The notes: generated by a model from the sequence alone, not told the origin. Numbered from the stretch's first letter, positions 44,600-56,800 are shown. The stretch: 64,000 nucleotides of DNA from Ceratotherium simum simum (GCF_000283155.1 NW_004454179.1:3721621-3785620), one strand, 5' to 3'. Numbers and translations: made by a program.

Positions 44600-45830
44600 A
44601 TCTGATTTTTTCTTAAGCCTTCGTGCCAGACACTGGGAAACAAAGAAGAAAAGCCTCAAGCAGCTTACAGACTAGCAAGAGAGATAAACATGTTAACCAA
44701 AAGATGCTCTTCAGTGTGTTGGTGCCATAACAGAGGTAGATTATGAGTTACAGTGGAAGCACAAAGGCTAGAATGGCCAATTCCATCCTGGAAACTCAGA
44801 GAAGGCTACCCAAGAAGGCAAAGCTTGAATTACGTTTTAAAAGATGTGCAGAAGTTAGAGAAAGGGAGAGGTTCATTCCAGTTTGATGGAAGAGCTTACC
44901 TTCTGTGCAATGATGTAGCATGAAATAGCTTGGCACGTGACAGGAAATGGCAATCATTAGATAACAAGGTGTGAGGTGATGAGTCCTGGAGATGGGACTA
45001 GAAAGTTGATAAGTGTCTGGAGTTTGGACCTTGTAGCCAGTCCTTTCTAACCCCTCCATTCATGCCATACATAGAAAATGAAAACACGTATGGCACACTG
45101 GGATAAAAGGTAGAAGCTTCTTGTGACTGGCAACACACCTGGCCCAACCTTGGCCACCACTGGCATATTTTAATCCATTGCAGTACACGATTGGGGCACA
45201 TGTTTTGGGAAGCTTTACTATGGGTAATGGAGTATCACTGAAGATTTTTAAGCTAGGAAATACTATCATAAGATTTGCATTCTAAATCATGGTTTGGAAG
45301 ATAAATCAGTATGAAGAATAAGATTGAAGCCAGGAAGGTCTGTGAGAAGGCAATGGCAATAATCCAGAAAGAAATAGCAACAGTTTAAATCAGAATAGTG
45401 GCCACAGAAATAAAGAGAGCAGACAGATTCAAGATATAGTTACAAGGTAGAATTAATAAGCCTTATTGATTGACTGAATGTGGAGGGTGAAGGAGAAGAA
45501 AGAGTCTAAAATGGCTCCCAGCTTGAGTGAATGTTAGTTGATCCACCAGGATAGGAAAGAGAGGAAGAGAGGACCGTGAAGACAGGAGTTCTTAGGGACC
45601 TATTGAAGTGATGCACCAGTTTAGGTGTCGGTATCTGAAAGGTAGTTAGATACCAGGGTAGTTAAATAGGGTTCAGAGAGAGAACTGGAGTAGAGTTAAA
45701 GATATGGGGGTCATGGACAGATACAAGCGGTAGTTAAACCCCAGGGAATGGATGAGCTGGTTGAGAGAGGACTTAAGTGAGAAATGAAAAGGGCCAAGGT
45801 CATTTAAGGGGAACATGGAGGAAGGAAAGC
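44600..45830 (+). repeat. Ancient mammalian interspersed repeat, long copy
   Basis: Contains 'cttcgtgccagacactggga', 'cagcttacagactagcaaga', 'gaatgttagttgatccacca' and 'gatatgggggtcatggacag' in the order of a long, very common old repeat that begins like 17166-17480. I cannot name the family confidently. There is no intact frame. Confidence 0.5.
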
Positions 45831-46109
45831 CCGTGGGAATGACACTGGCATTTCTTTGATACATAATAGGATCTTCTCAATTGACTGAACATTGCGATTC
45901 TTTGAAACGAATGACTCTCTTTAATCTTTCTAAATCCGTCTAAATTATCTGTAAAGGCGCCCATGGGAATGCCACAAAATTGGTCCCCTAATACAGTCTG
46001 AGGCCTATTGTGAAAAATGAATGTTTAAAAAATTATATCATTTAAAGTAATTTTAACAAGTCATAGTTATGGCTCTTGCTAACATATTACTAGAGTATAT
46101 TGTGATTAT
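45831..46109. other. Unassigned intergenic sequence
   Basis: No gene or repeat is recognised. Confidence 0.35.
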
Positions 46110-46240
46110 CTACTTATATGTCTAACCCTTCTCACTAGGCTGTGAAATCCTCAAAGTTCCCCAGCCCTAGTGTCTAGCCTGGTACCTGGCACATAGTACA
46201 TAATTAAAAAATATTTGTGAATTAATACAAATTTGAGTTT
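46110..46240 (+). repeat. LINE-2 3' tail
   Basis: Contains 'ctcactaggctgtgaaatcc', 'tgtctagcctggtacctggc', 'acatagtacataattaaaaa' and 'tatttgtgaatt'. L2 3' terminus. Confidence 0.7.
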
Positions 46241-46359
46241 TAAAATTCAATATATACAGAGGATGATAACACTTTTTGGAACTCAGGTCCAGTAGTCTCT
46301 CCAAGGTTTTGCAATGGAAATACTATAAATGGGCAAGAGATACTATAGTTCTAAATGTG

Positions 46360-46797
46360 GCAGTGCCCCTCATAATAGTCAAAACTGATAATGATGCATG
46401 ATATATTCATAAAATATAATGTCATATAGTAAAGACAATAAATCAACTAAAACTACATAGAGCAACAAGGATAAATTTCACAAATACGATATTGCGTGAA
46501 AGAGGCCACATAAAAACAAGTGCATACTATAGAATTCCAATCATATGAAGTTTAAAAACAAGCAAAACTAACGTATAGTTTTAGAAGTCTGGAGAGTAGC
46601 TATCTTTGGAGGGGATGTAGTGACGGGGAGGAGGCACAAGGAGGACTTTTGGAGAACTGATTATGTTCTATTTCTTGATCTGGGTGTTCTTTTCATGAGT
46701 GCACTAAATTTGTAATCATTCATTGAGCTGTACACTTATGATTTGTGCATTTTCCTGTATCGTTATACTTCAATAAAATACTATTTTACAAAAATAA
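46360..46797 (+). repeat. LINE-1 3' end (old L1M type)
   Basis: Contains 'gataaatttcacaaatacga', 'actatagaattccaatcata', 'tggagagtagctatctttgg', 'tcttgatctgggtgttcttt' and 'cttcaataaaatactatttt'. A diverged 3' UTR with its poly(A) signal. Confidence 0.85.
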
Positions 46798-47124
46798 TTA
46801 TGATACATGATACTACATGATAATTAATAACATTAAAGAAAATCTCTACAAGTACAGTAACAGTATGGCATTAAGCAAGTAGTTGAACCTACACTAATTG
46901 GCCAATAAGAAAGGAGAGTGAAAGGAAGAAGTCAATGGGTTTCAGAAGGTGTGGGAGACTTGGTTGGTTTATTGGCTAAAGACTCAAGGAGTTGCTAGTA
47001 ACTGCATATCTGCATGGGATCAAAACCCAAAATGTCCTTACTATTTGATAAGACCATCTCAATTTCTGAGCTTTCAGTATAACTATCACCAAAGGGATCT
47101 TCACTTCATTAGATCAAAACTGGG
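46798..47124. other. Unassigned intergenic sequence
   Basis: No gene or repeat is recognised. Confidence 0.35.
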
Positions 47125-48850
47125 GATGGAGGACTTCCAGTTCAGGCTGTGATGGAGTAACTGATATTATCTTAGCCCCCCTGCCATAAATAAAGTATAG
47201 ATAAATATGGACAAAATATTAAGAACATTTATTTTAGACTCTGAACAACAGGCTGTCCAAGACTTTAATGTCTGAGAGAAGGGAAACAAGTGAGGTAAGT
47301 CCTGCAACTGCCCCAGCTTTAGGTTTAAAGGTACTTAGATTCTGGCATAAAGAGAGAGAACCCAAGCAAAGCAGAGCAGTCTTGCTCAGTTGAGGAGACA
47401 GAGATTTTAGTTCGGTGAGACTAAGACAGCTGGAATTCACAGAGAAACTATGAAAGAGGAGGATACCATGAAGAGAGAAACTTCAGAAATCTGCACACAG
47501 TCTAGGGAAAAAAAAGTACCGGGAAAAGAACAACTTTCAAGGAGCTATGAACTGAATAACTGTGAAGCTCACAAAGTTTTGGGAGACTTTTGAGTTCTAA
47601 TCAACCAGAGTGAAGAGATCTCATTAAACACCCAGGACATTCATTAGCAATCCAAAAAGTCCACCTCTTATGAATAAAAATAATCTAGCCACAGAGTTAA
47701 AGCTACTCTACTCTAAACCCATTCTAGAAGAGCTTAAAGTCAAACTTTGAAAGGATCAAGCTGATCCACAACTAAATTAACTATAGGCCAGAGCAAAGTT
47801 AAACACTCCTTAAAGGAAGACAACAAAACCTAGACTCTGTCCAGCATCCCATAAAAAAAATACCAGACGTGAAAAGAAGTAGAAACGTGCAACCCATAAT
47901 AAGGAGAAAAGTCAGTCAATATGGAGACCCAGAAACGACAGAGATGATGGAATTAGCAGGTAAGGACTTTCAAACTGTTATAAATATATCCCAGGACTTA
48001 AAGGAAAACATGAACACAATGAGGAAAAAAATAAAAATTATAGAAAAGATCCAAATGGAACTTCTAGAGTTGAAAAATATAATACCCAAAATGAAAAACT
48101 CATTAGATGGACTTGACATCAACTTAGACACTACAGAAGAAAGAGAAGTGAACTTGAAGACAGGAAACAGAAACTATCCAAACCAAAGCACAGAGAGAAA
48201 AGGGGATTAAAAAATGAATAATCTCAGTGATCTGTGAAACAAAATCAAACAGTCTAACATTTGTATAATCAGAGTCTCAAAAATTCGGGGGTGTAGGCCA
48301 GTGGGGCAGGGGGAGAGAGAAAATGTTGGAGGAAATAATGGCTGCTAATTTTCCGTTGATGAAAAATATCAACCTGGAAATCCAAGAAGCTCAATGATCC
48401 TCAAGCAGGATAAACACAGAGAAAATTACAACCTATACCAATGCATATCGGTGAAAATCAATAATAAAAAGTTGCCAGAGAAAACAAGGAAACAAAGATA
48501 AGAATTTAACTGACTTCTCATCAGAGACAATTCAAGCTAGAAGAAAACGGAACAAGATCTTTAAAGGAACGAAAGAAAAAAACTGTCAACCCATAATTGT
48601 ATATCCAACAAAAATATTCCTCAAACACAAAAGAGAAATAAAGACACATTTCAGACAAACAAAGACCGAGAGAATTAGTCGCCAGCAGAAAATGTTTTTA
48701 AAATTTCCTCAGGCTGAAGGAAAATGATACCATATAGAAACTTAGATCTGCACAAAGAAATGAAGAGTGTTAGAAATGGTAAATATTTGAATATATATAA
48801 AAGATTTTTCTCCTCATTTTTAATCTCTTTAAAAGATAATTGACTGTCTT
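47125..48850 (+). repeat. HAL1-type (ORF1-only) LINE
   Basis: The 5' part 'cttccagttcaggctgtgat' + GGAGTAAC and the 3' part 'gctgaaggaaaatgatacca', 'cttagatctgcacaaagaaa', 'tctctttaaaagataattga' match the HAL1 half-L1 order. ORF1-like coding lies between, and no RT sequence is seen. A 113-codon frame at 47869-48210 is the remnant of the ORF1 coiled-coil half (Lys/Glu-rich heptads). Other parts of the frame are broken. Confidence 0.7.
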
Positions 48851-49074
48851 GAACAAAATAATGTGTATCTATATATGAAGAATCTTATAACATTCCATTT
48901 CCTGTCTCCTGTTCTAAGATATCATTGTCACAATTGTCATACATTTTATTTCAACATATTATAAATGTGGATACACATGCACCTACATGTACACACGTGC
49001 ACACACAACTTGCAGGATGAAGGAAATATTCATCTTGGCAGAACTAGACCAGCCTTAAGGCATTTGTTTTTGTA
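48851..49074. other. Unassigned sequence
   Basis: A short ACACAC/GTGCAC patch lies near 48970-49005. Nothing else is recognised. Confidence 0.4.
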
Positions 49075-49285
49075 GGGCAGTAACGGTTCAGAATGTAGGC
49101 TTGAGTGTTACAGCCTAGGTTAAATCTAGCTCCACCAGTTATTAACTATAAGACTCTGAGCAAGTTATATAACTAGACAAAGCCTCAATTTTCCTATCCA
49201 TAAAATGGCAGTAGTGCCTATTTACTGTGTGAGTATGAAGACTAATTAAATTATCAAATACAAAGTGTCAGCACATTGCCTGCCT
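49075..49285 (+). repeat. MIR SINE
   Basis: Contains 'ttcagaatgtaggcttgagt', 'tccaccagttattaactata', 'cctcaattttcctatccata' and 'aaatggcagtagtgcctatt', in MIR order. Confidence 0.85.
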
Positions 49286-50106
49286 GGCAAGAATAAAGAC
49301 TTGACAACAGGCAATGACTATTATCCTAAAGTCAAACATGTCCCCACCTTGCCGGATTTCAACTTGGCCAGACTCCAGTTGATCAAAAAATATGACAGGA
49401 ACAAGGGAAAGTACGAGGTGGCAAAGGGCACTAAAATTCTTCATCTTCCAAAGCAGAATAAAAGAAATCATAAAAAATTGATACATCAGTACCTAGAGAC
49501 CTAGAAATGTGTAAGAGTATGATGACAACTACTGGAAGAGTTAAAAACAGAAATTGTTTACAGTGATTGCCTCTGAGAGATGGGATTGGGGGAAGAGAGA
49601 AAAGATGTTATTCTTTATAGTATATCCTTTTGTCCTGTTAAAAAATTAAATGTTGCCTAAAACTTCAAAACCTAGTTCTATAATTTAAAAAGAATATGTG
49701 GAAAAAGTAGAAAGGTTAAATAAATATACCTGGATTTGTATCAAAATGGAACTTCTTGAGTGCTTTCTATCCCTACAACCACTGAAGGTGAAATTGCTGC
49801 TGCTTCAGAAGCCTAGTGCTGGCCTCGGATTAGCTTGTGGTAGCCAAGAACTGTGTGCATGTGTGTGTGTGTGAACACACGCGCGAGTGTCCACACATCT
49901 GTTTGTCTGTAGAGTAAATAACTCTTTATGTTTAATGTTGCAATTCTCTGCTCACTGACAGTTTGCGCAAGCCTTCTTCCTCCTTGAGGTCTCTTATTAC
50001 TAAAAATTAATATTTTCCCCTTTTTGTTTGACAGCATGAAAAGTTGGAAAAAGATCCAGGAACGGGAAAAGAAATGGAGCAAGAGAGTGGAGGGAAAATA
50101 GTGGAC
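49286..50106. other. Unassigned intergenic sequence
   Basis: The frame at 49265-49504 is Lys-rich but not recognised. A (TG)n run of about 14 bases lies at 49859-49872. Confidence 0.35.
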
Positions 50107-50275
50107 ATGAAAATAGAGGCTCTGAGAGAGGCTAAGTCACTTGTCTAAGGTCACACAGCTAATAAGGCAGCCAGGACAAGAGCCAGGCAGTCTGACTCCA
50201 GACCCCTGCTTTTAACCCTTATGCATTTAACAGTGCTTGGCATGTTTTGAGCATTTAATAAATGGTAATTATTAA
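50107..50275 (-). repeat. MIR-type fragment with L2-like tail
   Basis: Contains 'gaggctaagtcacttgtcta', 'aggtcacacagctaataagg' and 'gtctgactccagacccctgc', common MIR 3' words. It is followed by 'cagtgcttggcatgttttga'. The orientation call is tentative. Confidence 0.5.
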
Positions 50276-51350
50276 AATATGAACTGAGTGGAAGTCAAAT
50301 CCCAAGTAATAACAAGTTTGGGGTTAAAGTGGATTAGGTTGTCCTTTTATCATCTAGGGCCAAGTCTAAAGTTCAGGCATCATCACTCTCAAAGAATCTG
50401 CAAACAGAAGCAAGTTCCCACAGGAGGATGCACGGTCCCCGGGGTGCCAGAAATCATTTAACGGGAGCTACCTTTTGTAGTGTGGGAACAGAGGAGAATA
50501 GGAAAGCCAGGAATCACTGGAGAAAGTCCCAGCCATAGCAAGGCCTACAGAGTGCTCCTCTGCCCAACAGTGACTGCTTGGGGATCCAGCCATGTGAATT
50601 CCAAGCTGAGGAAATGGAGGTTGAGAGAGCTGAGTGGATTTGTCCAGACCACACAGAAGCCCGTGTCCTGACTCTCAGGCCAGTGTATGTCAAACTGAGA
50701 GGGAACAGGAAGCTAAACAAGTCACACACCACTCAGGCGTCAGTTTTGCATGATGCTAAGTAATGCTAGCATCATATTTTATTCCTCCATCATCCCTATC
50801 CTATCGCTGTGGGGACTGCAGCCTTGTCTCCGTTGTTCGCCACTCCGCCTCTGCTAAGAACTGTAAATGGTCCAGTGTAGCACTCAACCAATGTTAGTTG
50901 AATGAGTTACATGAACAATGGTACTAAGATAAACATAAATATATTAAGGCATAGAATGGAATATTTACATAAATTTTTAAGACGGGACATGGGACATCAA
51001 AGAAATTTCTCATTTCTGATAAGGGCTTTAAACTCTGTCTCCAGAAATGGAAGTTTAGAGTTCCAAGTTCACACTTTTTAGCCATGTGGGATACTTGGAT
51101 GGAAAAGTTTCGGAAGCCCAGAACACACTATACCATGCTATCTCTTTTCCTATCATTTCCTTTTTTTACGCATGGTCATCCTCCTTCTATAATTATGAAC
51201 CAGAACTGAAGAGACGGCATGGCCAGTGCTGGGGAAAATATCTTTCACGTCTCCGTTTGTAGACAGACAGTTTATTTCAACTTTGGATCTACGTTGCTGG
51301 TGTATTAGCTCTCTGTTGCACACTCTCAGAAGGGTTTTCCCTGGCATCTT
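50276..51350. other. Unassigned intergenic sequence
   Basis: MIR-like words recur near 50600-50680. No gene is recognised. Confidence 0.35.
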
Positions 51351-52277
51351 TTTAAACTTTTTTTTATTGTGGTAAAATATTGACAACATAAAATTTACCA
51401 TTTTAACCATTTTTAAATGTACAGTTCAATGGCCTTAAGTGAATTCACATTGATGTACAACTGTCACCACTATCCACTCAAGAACCTATTCACTATCCCA
51501 AACTGACACTCTGTACCCATTCAACAATAACTCCCATTCCCTCCTCCCATCAGCTCCTGGCAACCACAATTCTATTTTCTGTCTCTATGAATTTGACTGT
51601 TCTAGGCCCCTCATATAAGTGGAATCATACAGTATTCGTCCTTTTAGGTTTGGCTTATTTCACTTACCACATATCTTCAAGGTTCATCCATATTGTAGCA
51701 TGTGTCAGAATTTCATTCCTTTTTAAGGTTGAATAATATTCCATTGTATGTATATACCACATTTTGTTTATCCATTCATCTGTTGGTAGACACGGGTTGT
51801 TTCCACATTTTGGCTATTGCGAAGAATGCTGCTATGGACATGGGGGGACAAATATCTGTTTGAGTCCCTGCTTTGAATTCTTCTGGGTATACACTCAGAA
51901 AAGGAATTGCTGGATTATAAGCTAACTCTATGCTTAATTTTTGTGTGTGTGTGAGGAAGATCAGGCCTGAGCTAACATCCATGCCAATCCTCCTCTTTTT
52001 GTTGAGGAAGACCAGCCCTGAGCTAACATCTATAGCCAATCCTCCTCCTTTTTTTCCCTTTTTCTCCCCAAAGCCCCAGTAGATAGTTGTATGTCATAGT
52101 TGCACACCCTGCTAGTTGCTGTATGAGGGACGCCACCTAAGCATGGCCAAAAAAGTGGTGCGTCGGTGCGCGCCCGGGATCCGCACCCGGGCCGCCAGTA
52201 GTGGAGCGCACACACTTAACCACTAAGCCATGGCGCCAGCCACCTCTATGCTTAATTTTTTTGAGGAACCAATCTTG
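51351..52277 (-). repeat. LINE-1 3' end interrupted by an ERE
   Basis: Reverse strand of L1M: 'attgtggtaaaatattgaca', 'gtacaactgtcaccactatc', 'cctggcaaccacaattctat', 'gaataatattccattgtatg' and 'gtttccacattttggctatt'. It is split near its inner end by an ERE (51943-52243). Confidence 0.9.
51943..52243 (-). mobile_element. ERE SINE (tRNA-derived), long composite form
   Basis: Reverse orientation. From right to left it has the head complement 'ctaagccatggcgccagcc', B-box complement GGGATCCGCACCCGG, a body with 'aaagccccagtagatagttg', then two tail units containing 'gagctaacatc'. The perfect 17-bp duplication CTCTATGCTTAATTTTT flanks it (51926-51942 and 52244-52260). It combines the 'CCCCAGTAGATAG' body with the double tail seen in the other subtype. 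Confidence 0.95.
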
Positions 52278-52659
52278 GCATTTTTTTTCCAGTTGTATTT
52301 CCAGAGTCAGCTCTTATCATCTATTTGAACAGTTTATTTTGTCTCTACGATGTAGTACCTAAATTTACACTAAACCACCTCTCTTTGCTTTCCCTCTTTC
52401 ATTTACCGAGGTATTTAGAATTATGATCTTATGTGCCACAGAACTGATTTTGAAACCGGCAAAGAGTTAGCCATTGATGATTAAGTAGCTAGGGACCAAA
52501 GACTAGTTTTTTTCCTTTTTGCAATTACTGGCTATAGCTTTTAGCTGTTCCCCCGCCCATCGTTAACTGTACTATTTAGGCAATATGCTATCTGACTCCC
52601 ACTAGATTCCTATAGATAACATCTCTTTGAAGCCAGGGTCACCATGGTAATGGATGTTT
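52278..52659. other. Unassigned intergenic sequence
   Basis: No gene or repeat is recognised. Confidence 0.35.
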
Positions 52660-53096
52660 GAGCTGTTTTTCAGGAATTTGAACCCCTTGTCCACTTCATG
52701 CTGGTTGAGACCACCAACCCATCAACTGGGCCCGCACAGATGTCAGATAAGAGACCTTTTGACGTCAAGAGGCTAAAAACTCCACCCTTGGGTCATGCCA
52801 ACACCAAGATTTTGTGAACATGTGTCCCATGAAGGCATGAAGTCTGACTACGCTTGTGCAGATCATCAATTACCTCACCTCTCCTCACCTCCAATCATCT
52901 ATCTCCACATTTCAGACCACCTTGCCCCCCTATCCCATAACTATCCCTGAGTCCCAGTTTTCAGGGAAGTGGATTTGAGACTCATTCTCCCATTTCCTCA
53001 CGTGGCTGCCTTGTGATTAAACCCTCTCTCGCTGCAATCTCATCGTCTCGGTGATTGGCTTTCTGGGCAGCAGGCAAAACGAACCTGGTTCGGTAA
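52660..53096 (+). mobile_element. ERV1-like solo LTR
   Basis: It starts near TGAGCTGTTTTTCAGGAATT. It contains 'ccaacccatcaactgggccc', 'gataagagaccttttgacgt' and 'gaacatgtgtcccatgaagg', then an ATTAAA signal near 53017 and 'ctcatcgtctcggtgattgg', ending 'acctggttcggtaaca'. This TG...CA layout is LTR-like. No internal viral sequence is present. Confidence 0.65.
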
Positions 53097-54809
53097 CAAT
53101 TTTCCCCAAAGCACAAACACTGGACCTCACTCCTTGGAACCAACTGCCATTTTCCAAATCATAAGGTGCATTAGTTAAAAGAGTAAGAAACTAACAGTTT
53201 TTGAGAAAACAAAAAAGCAGTCTTTCAAATCAGTACCAAGGTACCAGTCTGACATGAATCAGGTAGGAAAAGAGAGTTCCTGATTTACAAATGTCTCACT
53301 TAAGAACATTCCTGATGTGCAAACAGTAGTGGAAGTCAGGAGGTGAACTCCCGCCACAGCAGCTGGAGGTCTCCGTCTGCCACCACTGAGGTGACAAGGA
53401 ACTTGGACTCTCACTTGCTAATGGGACAGCAAGAAACCACCTCTATTCTACTTTCATCTTCCTTCTTCCTTCTTGACACCAGAACTGTGGGAGTGCCACC
53501 CCCATTGTGGTTACCTGGCATCATAGTGAGAGCTCCTGTTCTCACTTAGGATTGAATTCCTTCAGAAGCAGAAGAGTTTCAGGTGGAATACTGCATGACT
53601 TTGTAGACAGAAGCAGTGCTCTTTCACATCTAGTCAACAAATCTGTGTCCACTCCATCTCCTAACTACCTCAAAATCAATCCTTGCTCCCTGCTTCCTCT
53701 GCCTTGGGTTAGAACCTCCCCTAGACCACTGCAATGGGCTCTGAGATGGTCTCCCCCACAGTTAGGATTTCTGTCCCACCCTTCACACTATGGGGGAAAT
53801 CCATTTCTCACCAGCTCGATGTCATTGTCACCAGAGCCTTGAAATGACAATGCTTACAGAAGAACTTAACTACGCTACACCTCTTCTGGGTGGAGCTGCA
53901 ACAGAGCCCTGTCTTCTTACTTCTAGTCTGGTCCATACTTTCCAGTTGCTTTTTATATTTGCATGGCTCACGTTTGTTTACCAAACCAGAAAATATCATT
54001 CATATATCAAGGTCAGCAGCAGAGGGAAAGGAAGTTAAAGCGAATAAACCGCAAGACCAAAATCATCCCATCACCCTCTAGTCACTTTAGTCGATACTGG
54101 TGTGGTACCCATTTTCTTCTCTCTTTCTTCTCCCCTTTTGAGGATGGTGTTGAAAGTGAACTAGCAAAGTACTTGCTCAAATCATCCCAGTTCTTTCTTC
54201 CTTACACTTCCTAGGCACCATCGTCACCATTTGAAGAGGGGGATCTTCAAACCTTCTGCACTAAATCTCAGGATGCAATTGTGAAACTACACTTGATTTC
54301 TAGACTTTTGGAGAAGCTTCTTGGTTCTTGCTTTATGACCGTGATCTATCACTCTCACCACCCCTCCCTCAATTTCCTCACTAAAACACCACCACAACAA
54401 ACACAACCAACAACAATAAAATCAGTCGCACATATTTTTGTAAGCAGCATTAAATTCTTTTTAAGAAAAGGCAAAGGTTTGTTAATCAAGTTAGAATTCA
54501 GGTGATCATCTGTCCCAGTTTGCCTAGGACAGTCCCAGTTTATACCTGTTACCCTGCATAATTTTTTAAAAGAGCTCTCCCTTTCACTCTAAAAGAAAAG
54601 GGGTGGAGAAGAGCTGGAGCGGGGAAGGTGCTGGTTCCTGTGAGGAGGGTGGAGAGGCAGGAGTGAGGGCAAAAAAATAAATTAATTAGTACTAAAAGGA
54701 AAAAGGAAAAGAAGGGTTCCAGTTTAGAGGATAAATTATATGTTCACTCTAGTTAAAAATACACCTTGATTTTCCAGTAAAGTGCTTTCCAGGTCACGCT
54801 GTGCTTTCG
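53097..54809. other. Unassigned intergenic sequence
   Basis: 53680-53850 has L2 5'-like wording ('gggctctgagatggtctccc') but is too weak to call. Overlapping frames of 60-110 codons at 53343-54214 show no domain. Confidence 0.35.
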
Positions 54810-54819
54810 CCCACTTTAT

Positions 54820-55022
54820 AATTTTATTTATTTATTTTTTTCTCCCAAAGCCCCAGTAGATAGTTGTATGTCATAGCTGCACATCCTTCTAGCTGCTGTT
54901 CGCGGGACACGGCCCCAGCATGGCCGGAGAAGCGGTGGGTCGGTGAGCGACCGGGATCCAAACACAGGCCGCCAGCAGCGGAGCGTGCGCCCCCAACCGC
55001 CAAGCCACGGGGCCGGCCCTCC
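54820..55022 (-). mobile_element. ERE SINE (tRNA-derived), AAAGCCCCAGTAG subtype
   Basis: Reverse orientation, ending 'ccacggggccggccct', with 'aaagccccagtagatagttg' and 'agctgcacatccttctagct'. The perfect 10-bp duplication CCCACTTTAT flanks it at 54810-54819 and 55023-55032. Confidence 0.95.
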
Positions 55023-55084
55023 CCCACTTTATTACACTTTATTTGAATAACTGCAAATTTGGGAGAGAAACATTTTATCTCCAC

Positions 55085-55200
55085 TAATTAAATGAAATGA
55101 ACAAGGCTCCAAGTAGTACGGTGGTGACTGTTCCAGGTCACACACTCAGGGACAGAATCAGGGCCAGAACCCAGGACTTCTGACTTCAAGTTCAATATTG
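55085..55200 (-). repeat. MIR SINE fragment
   Basis: Contains 'aggtcacacactcagggaca' and 'agaacccaggacttctgact', common MIR words. Orientation tentative. Confidence 0.5.
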
Positions 55201-55492
55201 TTCAGCTGTGGACCACTTCCTGTAAATATCTGAATAAAGGCAAACCTTACTCTCGTTTGGTAATCTGCTTGCGCTCGGCCCTAGAAGAGTTTAGACAGGT
55301 TCCTCCTTGCCCAGAGACTGTCCCTCTACATCTAAAGCAAGCAGAGACGGAAGAAGATTTGCGTAAACATAAACAGGTTATTAGTGAATCCTGGGGCCAA
55401 ACGACATAACATCTTTCATTGTACCAGGTGTAATTACACCCGATTATTGGAATCTTACATCTAACCAAATTAGGATCTCTCAGTTGGAAGGA
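55201..55492. other. Unassigned intergenic sequence
   Basis: No gene or repeat is recognised. Confidence 0.35.
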
Positions 55493-55552
55493 AGGGAGGA
55501 AAGGAGGGAGGGAGGGAAGAAGGAAGGAAGGAGGGAAAGGAGGAGGGCAGGC
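55493..55552. repeat. (GGAA/GGGA)n purine tract
   Basis: Imperfect GGAA, GGGA and GGAG units are visible. Confidence 0.9.
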
Positions 55553-55759
55553 AAAGAGCAATAATGAATGCCAACTGTTACAAAAAACATATAAATGGGT
55601 TCTGCCCCAGTCTTACAGATATATTCTCCCTATGGTTACATGCTAATCTTTTTTTTAAAACCTAAAAGCAGTAAAATTGTACCCTCCTTGGATAAGTGGC
55701 AATGAGACAACAGGGGGAAAACCTCGATCCTTCAAAGACAGGCACAGTCCTCGGCAAGT

Positions 55760-56800
55760 TCTCCAGGGTACCCAAAGGCGCTGAATGCGGCGCCACACCA
55801 ATAAATAAAGGCACACCCTCCTGACCTCCTGACGGCCTGCCCCAAGAGAAGGCCACAGGACCCGCGGGCGTCCCTCCCACTCTTTACAGAAAGGGTCCAG
55901 TGTGCCTTAGGAAGGATGACTCCAAACCCCTGGCCAGTCTAGCCGGACCGCAGCAGAGGGGTGGACGCCTTCGGGCCAGCTGTGGGCACCGCAGCCTGAC
56001 CAGAGAAGCGGGCAGCCACCCCCTGCGCAGGAGGCTCGGGGACCTGTAGGTAAGAGTGCAGCGGAGGACGAGCACGATCCCCCGCGGGGNNNNNNNNNNN
56101 NNNNNNNNNNNNNNNNNNNNNNNNNNNNNNNNNNNNNNNNNNNNNNNNNNNNNNNNNNNNNNNNNNNNNNNNNNNNNNNNNNNNNNNNNNNNNNNNNNNN
56201 NNNNNNNNNNNNNNNNNNNNNNNNNNNNNNNNNNNNNNNNNNNNNNNNNNNNNNNNNNNNNNNNNNNNNNNNNNNNNNNNNNNNNNNNNNNNNNNNNNNN
56301 NNNNNNNNNNNNNNNNNNNNNNNNNNNNNNNNNNNNNNNNNNNNNNNNNNNNNNNNNNNNNNNNNNNNNNNNNNNNNNNNNNNNNNNNNNNNNNNNNNNN
56401 NNNNNNNNNNNNNNNNNNNNNNNNNNNNNNNNNNNNNNNNNNNNNNNNNNNNNNNNNNNNNNNNNNNNNNNNNNNNNNNNNNNNNNNNNNNNNNNNNNNN
56501 NNNNNNNNNNNNNNNNNNNNNNNNCGGGGGCGCGGTGCGGACCGCGCCCCCATCCCCACCCTGCCCAGGGCTGGGGAAAACCCTCGAGCTGTCACCTGGG
56601 GGGCTGCAAAGCAGAAGCCCCCTGCGCCCCTGCCGGCGCAAAGACCGGAGAAAGTTTCTGATTCTGTTTGGAACCCATTTGGGATTCGAAAACTGTTCCT
56701 ATAATTAAAGTGTTGCCGGCAGGACCGTGGAGTCAGATTGCATTTCCGTGCGCCCTGCCCGAGGTCAGAGGTTGGGGGCTCAGCGAGAAAGGCCAACTCG
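55760..56800 (+). promoter_or_regulatory. SLC35G1: CpG-rich 5' region of SLC35G1 (promoter, partly missing)
   Basis: GC content and CpG frequency rise sharply from about 55780 (GCGGCGCC at 55788) through the assembly gap to about 56810. This is the only such stretch in the window, it precedes exon 2 by about 4 kb on the same strand, and housekeeping-type genes usually start in such islands. No TATA box is seen. The transcription start probably lies in the gap. A donor-like TAG/GTAAGAG at 56047-56056 left of the gap could belong to a 5' UTR exon, but this is weak. Confidence 0.6.
56090..56524. other. Assembly gap (435 N)
   Basis: An unbroken run of N. The left edge is the palindrome CCCCGCGGGG (56080-56089). 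The right edge is the hairpin GGGGGCGCGGT-GCGG-ACCGCGCCCCC (56526-56551). Strong GC hairpins on both sides explain a sequencing or assembly failure. Open frames computed through the N are meaningless. Confidence 0.98.

Noticed and set aside
47869..48210. Lys/Glu-rich 113-codon frame that looks like a coiled-coil gene
   Set aside because: It lies inside HAL1-type sequence and is the remnant of LINE ORF1, not a host gene.
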